The translations under genes were made by a program, and so were the position numbers. DNA of 64,000 bases. Origin: Deltaproteobacteria bacterium. Its GTDB lineage: Bacteria > Bdellovibrionota_B > Oligoflexia > Oligoflexales > CAIYRB01. Below, in pieces: positions 17,301-27,680 of this stretch. The stretch is from the NCBI GenBank assembly GCA_016874735.1, contig VGTI01000001.1:62001-126000 (forward strand), read 5' to 3'. Below the pieces are notes generated by a model that was not told the origin of the DNA, did not search any database, and was given only the letters and a program-made list of their open reading frames with translations. Within the stretch, counting starts at the first letter, position 1; each line of letters starts with the position of its first letter.

Positions 17301-18845
17301 CTACCAAGGCCAAGAACTTATCATCTTAAATGCCTCAGGATCATGAGAAATCACTTGAGGATAGCAAAGGTAAAGTGCAGTTCCTGGCCCGTGAAAACGA
17401 TGATGGCCACTTTGCAAGCGCCCACCTAGAGGGAGCGTCGCCTCAATTTCAACAGTGGGGGTGTTCAGCATTAAGTTGGGGGCGAGGAATAAGTCGCGTC
17501 TAGCCTCTAGCACTGCCGGGTCCCCTATAAATGAGACCGAGAAGGCGGCATCTGTCGTGTTTATTTGCTCGATCGCCGTGTCTAGGACGTCGTACTCATA
17601 AACCGCAACGTCCGGAGAAAAAAGGATATTACCTTGGTAGGCGCTGCCGTTATCGAAGCTACGTAAATAATGTAAACTCGGACTGACAAAAAACCCTCCC
17701 AAAGTCTCGTCGACTTCACGGCCCCAGAGTAACGTCGTCGTAGATTCGCGGTTGGCCATGGTCTGGAACCGTAGAAACTTCTCAACTGCTTTCTCGGAGT
17801 AAAGAGGACCCATGAATGGTTGATCATTCAGCGGTGCATCCCCGAGATCCGTGCGTCCGACGCGGACTGATCTAAATGCAGCTGTGATCGCCTCTGAGAA
17901 TTGTGGCATTAATGAGCGATAAACAAACACCCGGCTGGTTGATGTGCAGCGCTGTCCAGTGGTTTTAAGAGCGCCGTAAGTCACGCAGCGGACGGCTTCG
18001 TCAATATTAGCCGATGAGTGCACAATCACGGCATTCTTGCCGCCCGACTGCAGCACGAGCTGCCGTGGTACTGAGATGCGTGACTCTATCCGGATCGCAT
18101 CGCAGTGCTCTCGCGAGCCTGTATAAAGAATGGCTTGGACTCTTTTATCAGCAATGACTTGTTTAAAGCTGCTGAAATTTCCGAAAACTACCTGTAACGC
18201 GGCAGGCGGTATTCCCTGCTCTTGAGCGAGCAGGGAATACAGCAGCGAGATCATGAGAGCGTGCGTTGACGAGTTGAGTATCAGGGGACAGCCAGCCATG
18301 ACGGAGGCGGTGAAGTAGTAGATGAAACTCGTGAGTGGTGTTGAGAAAGGCAGATATGCTGCAGTGACACCCATCGGTCGCAGCTCGATCTTGACCCCGC
18401 GGTGAGGTCCTGCCGCCAAGGGTAGCATGAGATTTGTGATCAGTGATTCGCCATGTTCGATAGCCCAAGTCAAATAATTGGCGCTACTGCGCACATCCTC
18501 GGCAGCCTCCCACTGCGGTTTCCCAGCCTCGATCCTCAAAACGAGCTCGGCGATATTTTGGTAATCGAGTAAGGCTTGTCTAAACTTGGCAAGTATCTCT
18601 AGCCGCTTAACTAAACTCAGTTGGCCAAAGGCCGACTTTTCTTGATTAGCAAAGTTGATCGCTTCGGAAATACTTTCTTTATCTATGCCGATTTCGACCA
18701 GTTTTTCGCCATTATTGGGATTGAGGGAAGCTTTAAATGCGCTGGGTCGTCTCGCCGCAAGCCATCGGCCGCCGACCCACTGACCAGGCCAATTGATTGG
18801 AAAATTTCGATTTTCGATGTGATTGACAAAGTCCTGCAGCTGCAT
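17301..18845 (-). CDS. Aldehyde dehydrogenase superfamily protein with altered active-site residues
   Basis: A 514-aa ALDH-fold protein, closest in pattern to the succinylglutamate-semialdehyde (AstD) branch, judged from the C-terminal LPLGGRLQSGHHRF and YLCYPQV. The nucleophile is retained in GQRCTSTSR (about residue 304). Other landmarks are changed: LELGGK reads LQSGGK so the general-base Glu is Gln; the PWNFP oxyanion Asn region reads LPFSTP; and the KPSE cofactor lysine region reads ILNSSTH. These changes question ordinary NAD-dependent oxidation; it may be a specialised or inactive paralogue. No ast operon is present. The start ATG lies in the divergent gap facing the GYF_2 gene. Confidence 0.78.
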   Translation of the reverse strand: MQLQDFVNHIENRNFPINWPGQWVGGRWLAARRPSAFKASLNPNNGEKLVEIGIDKESISEAINFANQEKSAFGQLSLVKRLEILAKFRQALLDYQNIAELVLRIEAGKPQWEAAEDVRSSANYLTWAIEHGESLITNLMLPLAAGPHRGVKIELRPMGVTAAYLPFSTPLTSFIYYFTASVMAGCPLILNSSTHALMISLLYSLLAQEQGIPPAALQVVFGNFSSFKQVIADKRVQAILYTGSREHCDAIRIESRISVPRQLVLQSGGKNAVIVHSSANIDEAVRCVTYGALKTTGQRCTSTSRVFVYRSLMPQFSEAITAAFRSVRVGRTDLGDAPLNDQPFMGPLYSEKAVEKFLRFQTMANRESTTTLLWGREVDETLGGFFVSPSLHYLRSFDNGSAYQGNILFSPDVAVYEYDVLDTAIEQINTTDAAFSVSFIGDPAVLEARRDLFLAPNLMLNTPTVEIEATLPLGGRLQSGHHRFHGPGTALYLCYPQVISHDPEAFKMISSWPW

Positions 18846-18919
18846 AATCGACTCCGCGACGAGGTTGCGTCCGAGAGACTCCAGATGACTGCTCCCAGTA
18901 TACCGCCATGTTTCGCATT

Positions 18920-18928
18920 TGTTATACT
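18920..18928 (+). promoter_or_regulatory. Extended -10 promoter candidate for the GYF_2 gene
   Basis: TGTTATACT fits an extended -10 (TGnTATAAT). No clear -35 is seen. It lies about 30 nt before the GTG start, in the divergent gap. Confidence 0.4.
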
Positions 18929-18959
18929 TGGGAGGAGTGTCTTTCTAAGGAGACCACGC

Positions 18960-19844
18960 GTGACTGAAAGTACTTCGATCGCAAACCAACAAGATGTAGC
19001 GGCAGTTTGGCCTGATGGTTGGTACCTTTATGAGAACGGAAAATTAAACGGCCCACTCTCAGCCGATCATGCGTTTAGTCAAAGGCCCGATTGTGACGAT
19101 GGGAGCCCACGACTCATCAGTCGGAAAGGCTTCAGTCAGTGGTATCCTCTGCAGGACTTCGCTGCTCTATACCGACTTTCAGAGAGCATGGCGCAAAAGG
19201 TAGAGGTCGCTGTTGGTTCGACTCAGGATCCGATGACCAGACCATCGGTAACGCCCAAACAGGTTGGGCCTACCACGGTCCTTGCCAAATCAACGCCGCC
19301 CAAATCCAGTAACGCGGCACTTAGGCGAGCAGTGGCCGATGCTGCTGCCAACTCGATAGCACCCGCATCGCCAGTGCCGCGATCCCTATCCAAGGCCGCT
19401 GTCGAGCAGGAATACTATCTAGCACGCACACGCCTGGCTTTGGGACAGCTACGCAATCCCTGGGCTGCGGCGGGTGGAAGTTGGATACTCAGCCTTGGGG
19501 TTTATTGGGGCTTCTGGTTTGTATCGGTCTACAAAGAGATTGAGCGTCACACGCAGAATGCAGTACCGGTACCAAAATGGCTTAAGTTTACTGCATTGGT
19601 ATCCATAGTGCCGCTCCTCAATGCCTGGCCAACCTATCGCTTGGCGTGCCAGATTCGTGAGATGGAGCGACAAAATAAATACACATTTACGAATCCGCAG
19701 CTTGCACTACTCGCATCCCTCTTGCCACCAGTCGCGATGTTTTATCTGCAAAGCGGACTCAATCGTCATTGGACCTTACATGCTAAGCATCTCATTTTGA
19801 AACGTCGTGCTGATGCCGCCGCAGCTGCTACCGGCGTCGCCTAG
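18960..19844 (+). CDS. GYF_2 domain protein with DUF4234-like membrane region
   Basis: About 294 aa. Residues 15-75 match the bacterial GYF_2 domain: [14 protein letters not shown] and, after a gap, a Trp in [10 protein letters not shown] Pro/Ala/Ser-rich linker (about 80-145) leads to a membrane region, with [20 protein letters not shown] and three further hydrophobic segments, similar to DUF4234 proteins. GYF domains bind proline-rich peptides in eukaryotes; the bacterial version often sits on membrane proteins and its ligand is unknown. The GTG start is chosen because AAGGAG precedes it by 7 nt; a longer frame would run back through the ALDH gene on the other strand. Its 3' end overlaps the rhlE-like gene by 17 nt, convergently. 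Confidence 0.72.
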   Translation: MTESTSIANQQDVAAVWPDGWYLYENGKLNGPLSADHAFSQRPDCDDGSPRLISRKGFSQWYPLQDFAALYRLSESMAQKVEVAVGSTQDPMTRPSVTPKQVGPTTVLAKSTPPKSSNAALRRAVADAAANSIAPASPVPRSLSKAAVEQEYYLARTRLALGQLRNPWAAAGGSWILSLGVYWGFWFVSVYKEIERHTQNAVPVPKWLKFTALVSIVPLLNAWPTYRLACQIREMERQNKYTFTNPQLALLASLLPPVAMFYLQSGLNRHWTLHAKHLILKRRADAAAAATGVA

Positions 19845-21075
19845 GTTTAAATTTAGAGTTGTTCCGTTGCTGTGGCCGCTGCGGCCCTGGTGACGGCGTT
19901 TTGGATGCCGCTTGGTTGGGATCCATTGGGAACGGATGATCATTGACGACCGGTATTTTCTTTTTGATTACCCGCTCGATACTGGTCACAAAACTACGCT
20001 CTTCGGCGTCGCAAAACGAAAGTGCTGCACCGACATTTGCTGCTCGGCCCGTGCGTCCAATGCGGTGCACATAAGTTTCAGGTATGTTAGGGACATCGTA
20101 ATTAATAACGTGAGTGATATCGTCAATGTCGATACCACGAGCAGCGAGGTCACTAGCGACCAGAACACGCGTAGCTCCGCTCTTGAAGTTTGCGAGTGCG
20201 CGCAGACGTGCATTTTGTGATTTATTGCCGTGGATAGCCTCAGCCTGGATGCCATGCTCGTTGAGGTAAGTCGAGACCCGATTGGCAACAGCTTTGGTCC
20301 GCGTGAATACGATGACGCGCGCAGCCTCTGGATTCTCCAGGACGTGGATAAGCAGACGTCGCTTATTAGGGCGATCGACATAATAGAGTGACTGATCGAT
20401 CTGCTCGCTAGTTGACGAGGTGGGCGCCACGGCAACATGCACTGGGTTTTTGAGGATTGCATTTACTAAAGACTGCACCTCGGGGGGCATCGTCGCTGAG
20501 AAGAGTAAATTTTGCCGTGCAGGGGGCAGTTTGGCTATGACACGCTTGACGTCATGGATGAATCCCATATCGAGCATCCGGTCGGCTTCATCAAGGACGA
20601 AGACTTCCACTTGATTGAGCGAGATGAATCCCTGTGACATAAGGTCCAGAAGGCGACCGGGTGTGGCAACAAGGATATCCGGGCGGCGCTCGAGGGCGCG
20701 TTTTTGGGGCTCAGCGCCAACACCACCAAAGATAAGAGCGCGTCCCAGGTTAAGGTTAGCACCGTAATCTCGGAAGCTCTCGTCTATCTGCGCGGCCAAT
20801 TCTCGCGTCGGGGTGAGCACAAGGGCACGTACCCCACGGCGACCCTGGCTTAAGGCTAGCTTTTGCAGTAGCGGCAGTGCGAATGCTGCGGTCTTGCCGG
20901 TGCCCGTTTGGGCGCAGCCCAGGATGTCACGGCCGTGGAGTATCGGTGGAATCGATTGCTGTTGAATAGGGGTAGGCTGTTCGTAGCCCATTTGCTTCAC
21001 GGCTCTAAGGATCGGTTCGATTAGGCCCAAGGTAGCAAAATTAGGGGTGGGCATCGCATTTTCTAGTTTATTCAC
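19828..21075 (-). CDS. rhlE: DEAD-box RNA helicase, RhlE type
   Basis: ATP-dependent RNA helicase, probably in ribosome assembly or mRNA turnover. The Q motif [13 protein letters not shown] precedes Walker [52 protein letters not shown] and HRIGRTGRA follow in order. After the two RecA domains (to about residue 370) there is only a short basic tail ending SKFKPRRRR, typical of RhlE. Start choice is between a GTG (21075, used here) and an ATG 21 nt downstream giving [11 protein letters not shown]; neither has a good ribosome site. It is divergent from the Ski2-like helicase gene. Confidence 0.9.
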   Translation of the reverse strand: MNKLENAMPTPNFATLGLIEPILRAVKQMGYEQPTPIQQQSIPPILHGRDILGCAQTGTGKTAAFALPLLQKLALSQGRRGVRALVLTPTRELAAQIDESFRDYGANLNLGRALIFGGVGAEPQKRALERRPDILVATPGRLLDLMSQGFISLNQVEVFVLDEADRMLDMGFIHDVKRVIAKLPPARQNLLFSATMPPEVQSLVNAILKNPVHVAVAPTSSTSEQIDQSLYYVDRPNKRRLLIHVLENPEAARVIVFTRTKAVANRVSTYLNEHGIQAEAIHGNKSQNARLRALANFKSGATRVLVASDLAARGIDIDDITHVINYDVPNIPETYVHRIGRTGRAANVGAALSFCDAEERSFVTSIERVIKKKIPVVNDHPFPMDPNQAASKTPSPGPQRPQQRNNSKFKPRRRR

Positions 21076-21227
21076 GGATACTCGCTAACGGCGCTTTTGG
21101 GCGCTGGCCGAAGGCTGGGGGGTGGCCGATGGCATGGTTTTTATTGTGGCTTCAGTATGTTAACGCCTCATTGGCGTTGCTTTGGTAGTTGGCAAGACCG
21201 GCGGATCGGCATATACCTAGACGACTT

Positions 21228-23798
21228 ATGGTGGAACCGCAAGACCAAGCTTTATCGTCTCGACCACTCCGACGGCTTTTACCCACTCCGGGGCAGCCGG
21301 TCGACAGTGGCGATTTACTGGACCGCTTTCTCACGTATGTGAAAGAGCAGGGCCTGGAACTCTATCCGGCTCAGGAGGAGGCGATCCTCGCCCTGTATGA
21401 GGGCCGAAACGTCATTCTCAATACGCCCACAGGCTCGGGCAAATCCTTGGTAGCCACAGCTCTGCACTTTCACTCGCTGGCGCACGGTCGTCGTTCAGTT
21501 TACACCTGTCCGATTAAGGCCTTAGTTAACGAGAAGTTTCTCGCGCTGTGTGCCGTTTTTGGCCCGGACCTGGTCGGCATGGCGACTGGTGATGCCACAG
21601 TCAATCGCGACGCTCCCATCATTTGCTGCACCGCGGAAATCCTCTCCAATATGGCCCTGCGCGAAGGAGCATCAGCTCCAGCGCAGGACATCATCATGGA
21701 TGAGTTCCATTATTATTCCGACCGGGACCGTGGGGTTGCCTGGCAGGTACCGCTTTTGACACTTAGCTACGCGCGTTTTCTCCTGATGTCGGCGACCCTA
21801 GGTGATACAGCGGTGTTTGAGGACGGCTTACACCGACTTACTGGAATCGGTGTCGACGTGATCAAGTCGGCCTCGAGGCCGGTGCCACTCGATTTCGTCT
21901 ATCAAGAGACGCCGCTACACGAGACGATTCGCAGTTTGGTGTTCGGCGGTAAGGCCCCGGTTTACTTGGTGAGCTTTACGCAGCGTGAATGCGCCGAAGA
22001 GGCGCAGAATCTTCTCTCCGTGGATGTTTGTACGAAAGAGGAGAAAAAAGCCATTGCCGAGGCACTTAGTGGCGTCAAATTTTCGAGCCCCTACGGCAAG
22101 GAAATGCAAAAGATACTGCGTCATGGCATCGGTCTTCATCATGCTGGGTTACTCCCGAAGTACCGCCTTTTGGTGGAACGGCTGGCGCAGCAGGGCCTAC
22201 TTAAGGTGATTTGCGGTACCGACACTCTTGGCGTTGGGGTCAATATCCCAATTCGTTCCGTGGTCTTTACCAAGCTTTGCAAGTACCACGGCGACAAGAC
22301 CGCGCTCCTTAGCGTTCGTGACTTTCTCCAGATCAGTGGACGCGCCGGGCGGAAGGGGTTCGACGACAAGGGCACAGTGGTGGTGCAGGCCCCACCGCAT
22401 GTAATTGAAAACCTCATGCTCGAGGCCAAGGCTGGTGGTGATGCAAAAAAATTGCGCAAAATAGTGCGTAAGAAACCTCCGGAGCGCGGTTATGCCCATT
22501 GGGATCAGAATACCTTTAACCGTCTCCTTGCCTCGCCACCAGAGGCACTGACTAGTCGCTTTCAGGTAACCCACGGGATGTTGCTTAATATTCTTAGCCG
22601 CCCCACTGACGGATGTCGGGCGATGAAGGAGTTAGTGCGTTCGTGTCACGACACCCCGACTCAGAAACGCCAGCACACACGGACAGCATTCCAGCTGTTT
22701 CGCTCCCTGGTAGATCGCCAAATCGTTGAAATTATTCCTCGCGAGCAGCGTGACGGTCGGAAAGTAAGGGTCAACATCGATCTGCAGGAAGACTTTTCCC
22801 TCAATCACGCTCTCTCTCTATACCTGCTCGATACCATCAAGTTACTCGACCGAGAGTCTCCTGATTATGCCCTCGATCTCCTAACATTGATCGAGTCTAT
22901 CCTTGAGAATCCTGAACTCATTCTCCGTAAGCAGCTGGATCGGCTAAAAACCGCCAAACTATTCGAGCTCAAAGCTGCTGGCGTTGAGTATGAAGAGCGG
23001 ATGGAAGAGCTTGAGAAGTTGGAATATCCGAAGCCCAACCGAGAGTTCATCTATGAAACGTTTAACAGGTTTGCGGCTACTCATCCGTGGGTAGGCCAAG
23101 AAAATATACGGCCCAAGAAAATTGCCAGAGACCTTTACGAGCAATTCATGAGTTTCGAGGAGTACATCCGCGAGCTGGATTTGCATCGTGTAGAGGGGTT
23201 GTTGCTTCGCTATCTATCGGAAACCTACAAGGTGCTCGTACAGACCGTTCCGGAGACGGACCGTACTGACGAGATCTTGGCAATGATTGAGTATTTTGGT
23301 GCGCTAGTGCGCGGCATTGATGCGAGCCTTCTCGAGGAGTGGGAGCGGATGCAGGCTGGACCTAGCCGCCGTTCCAGTGTCTCGCACGAGGACTCTGAAG
23401 TGCCTTCTGATATGACGCGTAACAAACGACAATTTACTGTCATGGTTCGTAATGCTGTATTTAGACTACTGCGTTTAATAGGTAGTCGCAGTTACGGTGA
23501 GGTCGTGGATCTAGTCAGCCAAAGTCGCGTCGACGATGTACCAACCTGGACCGCAGACGAGCTTGATAAAGTTATCGCGCCGTTTTACGAGGATCATGCC
23601 GCAGTAGCCACCGATCAAGCAGCGCGTGATCCGCGTCACTTGCGTATCGTGGAAAAGCCTGAGGTCTGGTTGCTCGAACAAACCATAGTCGATCCCGATC
23701 AGCACAATGACTGGATCATGAAGCTAGCTGTCGATCTCAAGACGTCGCGGGAGACCGGTGCGGTTGTGTTGGCTCTTTTTGCTATTCAGCCGATCTAA
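21228..23798 (+). CDS. Ski2-like superfamily 2 helicase (DUF3516 type)
   Basis: A large SF2 helicase (about 856 aa) related to Ski2/Mtr4/HelY enzymes. Motifs in order: [11 protein letters not shown], Walker [16 protein letters not shown] (about residue 75), [11 protein letters not shown], motif [46 protein letters not shown] and [10 protein letters not shown]. The C-terminal 400 residues are helical and match the DUF3516-type region seen in such bacterial helicases. The substrate is unknown, probably structured RNA. ATG giving MVEPQDQ is chosen over a TTG 39 nt upstream; no strong ribosome site marks either. Its 3' end overlaps the hydrolase gene convergently by 17 nt. Confidence 0.85.
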   Translation: MVEPQDQALSSRPLRRLLPTPGQPVDSGDLLDRFLTYVKEQGLELYPAQEEAILALYEGRNVILNTPTGSGKSLVATALHFHSLAHGRRSVYTCPIKALVNEKFLALCAVFGPDLVGMATGDATVNRDAPIICCTAEILSNMALREGASAPAQDIIMDEFHYYSDRDRGVAWQVPLLTLSYARFLLMSATLGDTAVFEDGLHRLTGIGVDVIKSASRPVPLDFVYQETPLHETIRSLVFGGKAPVYLVSFTQRECAEEAQNLLSVDVCTKEEKKAIAEALSGVKFSSPYGKEMQKILRHGIGLHHAGLLPKYRLLVERLAQQGLLKVICGTDTLGVGVNIPIRSVVFTKLCKYHGDKTALLSVRDFLQISGRAGRKGFDDKGTVVVQAPPHVIENLMLEAKAGGDAKKLRKIVRKKPPERGYAHWDQNTFNRLLASPPEALTSRFQVTHGMLLNILSRPTDGCRAMKELVRSCHDTPTQKRQHTRTAFQLFRSLVDRQIVEIIPREQRDGRKVRVNIDLQEDFSLNHALSLYLLDTIKLLDRESPDYALDLLTLIESILENPELILRKQLDRLKTAKLFELKAAGVEYEERMEELEKLEYPKPNREFIYETFNRFAATHPWVGQENIRPKKIARDLYEQFMSFEEYIRELDLHRVEGLLLRYLSETYKVLVQTVPETDRTDEILAMIEYFGALVRGIDASLLEEWERMQAGPSRRSSVSHEDSEVPSDMTRNKRQFTVMVRNAVFRLLRLIGSRSYGEVVDLVSQSRVDDVPTWTADELDKVIAPFYEDHAAVATDQAARDPRHLRIVEKPEVWLLEQTIVDPDQHNDWIMKLAVDLKTSRETGAVVLALFAIQPI

Positions 23799-25389
23799 GC
23801 GGCGTCAACGGCACATCTAATTTGAGATTACCGTTCGACTGATCGAGCTTGTAATTGTAGCGCCAGAGTGTCGGTGGCTGGTATTCAAAGTCGGCGCCAT
23901 TAAGCACCACTCCGAGGCGGTGACCAGGTGCCAAAGTCCAGGCGGTGAAATACATCTCGATCTCGAATTGGTAACTGCCATCGCCGGCTATATCTCCATC
24001 AGACCATGTATGGGTCCCGTGAGTGATTAATTGGCCGACTTCATCCGGTCCGATATCTACCAAATGGGCAATGACCAGCCCTTTTTTCGTTTGCGTTGCT
24101 AGCTTTAGCCTTAGCTTAGGGATGCCTAAAACTGTGGCGCCGTCGCTATAGGGGGCAGAACTAAACTGAATGGCGTAGGGTCGCTTGAGTTCCTTGATCG
24201 GCACAGCTACGGTTTGCAGATCAGTAAGATTTTTCAGAGCGCTACGCACGGGAATACCCGTGGAAACTCGCGCGGGGTTCCAAGGAGAATTGACGATGGT
24301 CAGGTCCGTGGGCGTCAGAGACTCCATCACTGTGTCATTGAGCTGATAACCATGCGAGGTTTGCTGCAGATAGAATGTATCGACCCGCGCATCGTCGCGA
24401 AAGTCGTCCTTGAGACCTAAAATCTTGTCGCTGTTTTTAAAGCTTATGCGAACGCGTCCATCGAGATTACTCGGTCGCTCATCGCGTACGTAGGCATCAA
24501 ACCATTCATGCACCGATGCCCAGGGTTCCTTATCTCTGTATTGTAAAACGGTAATCGATGAGGCGGCATGAAAACCGCGATTGATTTGCAGGTGCTTAGG
24601 TCCGGCGAGTTTCTCGTAAAAATCGACAGTTTGATTGATCGGAAACAGGGTATCGTCCATTTCATGGATCAATAATAACGGAGTCTGTTTTTGATTCATC
24701 TCATCCAAATGAAACCAAGGCGAGCTAGCTTCGAGTACATCGAGTGGCTCTGGATTGGTGCCATGCCAGGCATGGCCAATGGCTTCCTTGATCAGATCCA
24801 AGGGTCGCCCGAAGGCGAATAGCAACGCGCCAATTACCAGATTCCACGCAAGTCGTGGGGTATTACCGACGCTCGGGTGCACGATATTGGTCCAGCCGCT
24901 TAATGAAGCCACTGCGCTGACACGGGAATCTGCAGCAGCGGTCAGCAATGACATGGCCCCGCCCTCCGAAATACCTGTCATGCCGATGCGGCCAGTCGCG
25001 TAATGTGCGGTGAGCCAATCGATAGCATGCTGCACATCTTTCACTAGGTCAGGATAGATGAGGGTGGTGCTGCCACCTGACGACTTCCAACCACGTGGGT
25101 CAAATGATAGGACGCGGTATCCATCCGTCGCAAAAGCTTGGGCCTGCGGTCGATAAGTGGTGTGGGATTGCCCAAGTGGGTTCAAGAAAATGATTGTGGG
25201 CAATAAGTCAGTGTCGCTAGCGTGGCATGGGGCAGTAATAGCACCCCGTATACGGACGTTATCTGTGGTGCGAAATTCAATACGGCGCTCGCTAGGCGTG
25301 CAGTCTGACTGCCCGACTACCGGTAACGATGTCAAACTGACTGACAAGGCAGTCGCCGACGCTATAAGCCGATAACGCTCAATGCCCAT
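23782..25389 (-). CDS. Exported alpha/beta hydrolase, CocE/X-Pro peptidase (S15) like
   Basis: About 535 aa with a signal peptide ([20 protein letters not shown]). An alpha/beta-hydrolase domain (about 35-300) contains the nucleophile elbow [12 protein letters not shown], an acid in HEMDDTLFP and a His in GFHAAS. A C-terminal jelly-roll region (about 330-535; [20 protein letters not shown]) resembles the PepX_C galactose-binding domain. This combination is seen in cocaine-esterase/PepX enzymes acting on acyl or peptide substrates in the periplasm. The ATG giving MGIERYRL is chosen because GGGAG sits 9 nt upstream and because it places the signal peptide first. It lies 55 nt after mnmE and may be read through from that operon. 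Confidence 0.78.
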   Translation of the reverse strand: MGIERYRLIASATALSVSLTSLPVVGQSDCTPSERRIEFRTTDNVRIRGAITAPCHASDTDLLPTIIFLNPLGQSHTTYRPQAQAFATDGYRVLSFDPRGWKSSGGSTTLIYPDLVKDVQHAIDWLTAHYATGRIGMTGISEGGAMSLLTAAADSRVSAVASLSGWTNIVHPSVGNTPRLAWNLVIGALLFAFGRPLDLIKEAIGHAWHGTNPEPLDVLEASSPWFHLDEMNQKQTPLLLIHEMDDTLFPINQTVDFYEKLAGPKHLQINRGFHAASSITVLQYRDKEPWASVHEWFDAYVRDERPSNLDGRVRISFKNSDKILGLKDDFRDDARVDTFYLQQTSHGYQLNDTVMESLTPTDLTIVNSPWNPARVSTGIPVRSALKNLTDLQTVAVPIKELKRPYAIQFSSAPYSDGATVLGIPKLRLKLATQTKKGLVIAHLVDIGPDEVGQLITHGTHTWSDGDIAGDGSYQFEIEMYFTAWTLAPGHRLGVVLNGADFEYQPPTLWRYNYKLDQSNGNLKLDVPLTPLRSAE

Positions 25390-25444
25390 ACTGGTACTCC
25401 CAAGTGGCCATCTATAGTACAGGTTTCGCAAGTTGGCTAGCCAG

Positions 25445-26818
25445 TCATTTACCAACGCAGAATTGACTGAAAACTTTGTCCAGCACGTCTTCGGTGTCGA
25501 TTTCACCGACAATGGTACGTAGGGCTTTAACGCTCTCCTGCAGCTCAAAGGCCAACAGTTCGACGTATGCACCATCGGCATCTGCAAGGTTAAACTTATT
25601 TAGTCCTTCTAGGGCATTACGTAGTGCATGGTGCTGCCGGGCCGAGGTGACGTAGGCATGTTCGGCAGCTAGATTCCCAACGTGCAGGTCCACCTGCCTA
25701 GCAAGCGCTAGGCTCAACTCTCGGATGCCGGTGCCGCTCTGGCATGAGATCTGGATCCAATTGGGGCTCCTCGCCCACGTGGGCGCACTTAGATCCGCTT
25801 TGGTCGCAATACATAAATGGCTGCGGGGCAAAAGTTCGCCAGTCCATGCTGCTAGTTGCGCCTCAGGTGATTCAGTCTGGTCGCTGGCAACTAAAAACAG
25901 TACTAGGTCCGCCTCGCGCGCTAGCTGCCTGGCTTTTTCGACGCCCATCGCCTCCACTGGGTCTTGCGATGCGCGCACACCAGCCATGTCGATGAGGCGG
26001 ATCAGACGACCGTCAATCAGGCAAGACTCTTCAAGATAATCGCGGGTTGTGCCTGCAATTGGGGTAACAATCGCCCGCTCACGCCCGAGCAGAGTGTTCA
26101 TGAGCGTCGACTTGCCGGCATTGGGAGCGCCAAAAAGTGCCACAGTTAGACCTTGGCTGGCGACGCGTCCGTCATCGTAACTCCCGATCAAGCTTGTGAT
26201 CGCATTGACAGCCTCTAACACGCGCTCACGCACGGGCACCAAATCCACATGGGCTGTGTCGCCCTCGTCTGGGAAATCAATTTGCGCCGCCAAGTAGGCG
26301 AGAGCCTCCACTAGAAGGCGCCTCAGATTTTCGATCGCAGACTTAAGTTTGCCCTCAGTCAGATGTCGCGCCGCCAACCATTGCTGATGCGACTGGGCCT
26401 CGACCAGGGCTTTGATGCCCTCGGCAGCTGTCAGATCTAACTTACCGTTTAGGAAGGCCCGCCTCGTGAACTCACCCGGCTCAGCCGGACGGAAGCCTTG
26501 GCGAAATAGTAGCTCCAAAATGCGGCGGATAATATACGGCCCACCGTGGCACTGGATCTCGGCGGAATCCTCACCAGTAAACGATTTAGGGCCACCAAAC
26601 AGCACTACCATCGCATCATCGAGATGCTCGCCGGTTCGTGGGTCGCTGATGGTAGCAACGCGTAGTTGCCGTGCCTGCCAGCGATCTGCCCAGTTTAAAC
26701 ATGGTAGGAGCAGTTGGTGGCAACTATGGCCAGACAGTCGGATGACGGCAACGGCCGCTGCGCCAGAGCCTGTAGCTAGCGCAGCGATGGGCTGCGCCTC
26801 TGGCCCGACGCCAATCAC
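25445..26818 (-). CDS. mnmE: tRNA U34 modification GTPase MnmE
   Basis: With MnmG, MnmE forms the carboxymethylaminomethyl group on tRNA wobble uridine. The 457-aa protein has the N-terminal folate-binding domain (PIAALATGSGAAAVAVIRLSG), a helical region, and an inserted G domain with GAPNAGKSTLMN, GTTRDYLEE, DMAGVR and TKAD (NKxD with Thr for Asn). It ends in the diagnostic FCVGK. The start is GTG overlapping the jag stop as GTGA, which supports translational coupling. This is the last core gene of the rpmH-rnpA-yidD-yidC-jag-mnmE cluster. Confidence 0.96.
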   Translation of the reverse strand: MIGVGPEAQPIAALATGSGAAAVAVIRLSGHSCHQLLLPCLNWADRWQARQLRVATISDPRTGEHLDDAMVVLFGGPKSFTGEDSAEIQCHGGPYIIRRILELLFRQGFRPAEPGEFTRRAFLNGKLDLTAAEGIKALVEAQSHQQWLAARHLTEGKLKSAIENLRRLLVEALAYLAAQIDFPDEGDTAHVDLVPVRERVLEAVNAITSLIGSYDDGRVASQGLTVALFGAPNAGKSTLMNTLLGRERAIVTPIAGTTRDYLEESCLIDGRLIRLIDMAGVRASQDPVEAMGVEKARQLAREADLVLFLVASDQTESPEAQLAAWTGELLPRSHLCIATKADLSAPTWARSPNWIQISCQSGTGIRELSLALARQVDLHVGNLAAEHAYVTSARQHHALRNALEGLNKFNLADADGAYVELLAFELQESVKALRTIVGEIDTEDVLDKVFSQFCVGK

Positions 26819-27666
26819 TCTTCGTAAATCTCCGGCTCGTCCATCATCTGCGCGTCTTTTTGTGGCAGAATCATGAGCTTGCGGTTTGGACCCGAGCCGA
26901 TGGACTTGGTGTATACCCGGTCATCCTTGTCGAGTGCCATGTGAATAATCTTGCGGTCATACGAGCTCTTGTAGTTGAGCACAATGGGACGCTTGTTCTC
27001 GTGAACTTTAGCGGAGAGGTCGTGGGCCATCTGAATCAGCTCCTCCTCGCGCTTGCGGCGGACGCCACTGACATCAACAAAAATGCGGAACGGCAGCTCC
27101 TGCCGTAGATGACGAGGCTTCTTCCTCAAAATGTGCTCGAGAGCTTCCGCCAACTTGCTGTTCTTGCCAATCTGCTGGGCGATATACTCGTTATCAATGT
27201 TGAGTACTAGACGCCCGTCATCGACGGTGGTCGTTACCGCCACTTCTTCTCCCGCTAGGCGGGCGCAGATGCCGGCGCAGAAATCTTGTAGCTCATCTGT
27301 CAGGGCAGCGACCTGAGCGTCGGTCAGAGGCTCAGCCTTAACTGCATTAATACCCTCGTCATCGTCCTGATATCTCTGGCGCTCTTCGCGCCGCTCGCTC
27401 CGCGCACCGCGGTCTGACTTAGGTCTCGGTGTGGTGGAACGTGAAGCTTGTTGCGGCTTGCCTTTGGCCCAGGCTTCAATAATGACCACGGGATTTTTGA
27501 AAAAGGAAAAGAGGCCGCGACTCGTTTCTTCCTTGATGATCTGGTACTGGACATCGTCTTGGGTCAAACCAAGCAGACCAGCAGCTTTTACCAGGGCTTG
27601 CTCCAGCGATTTCGCTTCGACTTTAACGGGGCTGCCGTTAGCGGATGATTTCAGATTGTTGCTCAT
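26815..27666 (-). CDS. jag: Jag/KhpB RNA-binding protein
   Basis: Cytosolic RNA-binding protein of about 283 aa. It has an N-terminal Jag_N domain (VEAKSLEQALVKAAGLLGL, GLFSFF), a charged linker rich in R/E/D, a KH-type domain (about 130-205) and a C-terminal R3H domain with RKREEELIQMAHDLSAKV and the R/H core in PIVLNYKSSYDRKIIH. The ATG giving MSNNLKSS has AAGGAG 7 nt upstream. Jag commonly follows yidC, as here, and is linked in other bacteria to cell-wall and division regulation through mRNA binding. The acidic tail ends EPEIYEE, and its stop overlaps mnmE. Confidence 0.92.
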   Translation of the reverse strand: MSNNLKSSANGSPVKVEAKSLEQALVKAAGLLGLTQDDVQYQIIKEETSRGLFSFFKNPVVIIEAWAKGKPQQASRSTTPRPKSDRGARSERREERQRYQDDDEGINAVKAEPLTDAQVAALTDELQDFCAGICARLAGEEVAVTTTVDDGRLVLNIDNEYIAQQIGKNSKLAEALEHILRKKPRHLRQELPFRIFVDVSGVRRKREEELIQMAHDLSAKVHENKRPIVLNYKSSYDRKIIHMALDKDDRVYTKSIGSGPNRKLMILPQKDAQMMDEPEIYEE

Positions 27667-27680
27667 CCCGGGTCTCCTTT

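Noticed and set aside
18621-18959. N-terminal extension of the GYF_2 protein
   Set aside because: It runs antisense through the aldehyde dehydrogenase gene; a GTG with an ideal ribosome site lies at 18960.
19828-23798. Two convergent gene pairs overlapping by exactly 17 nt as a shared element
   Set aside because: The overlaps (19828-19844 and 23782-23798) have no sequence similarity beyond the stop codons; coincidence.
25390-25587. N-terminal extension of the exported hydrolase
   Set aside because: The upstream in-frame stretch overlaps the 3' end of mnmE, has unrelated composition, and would bury the signal peptide.
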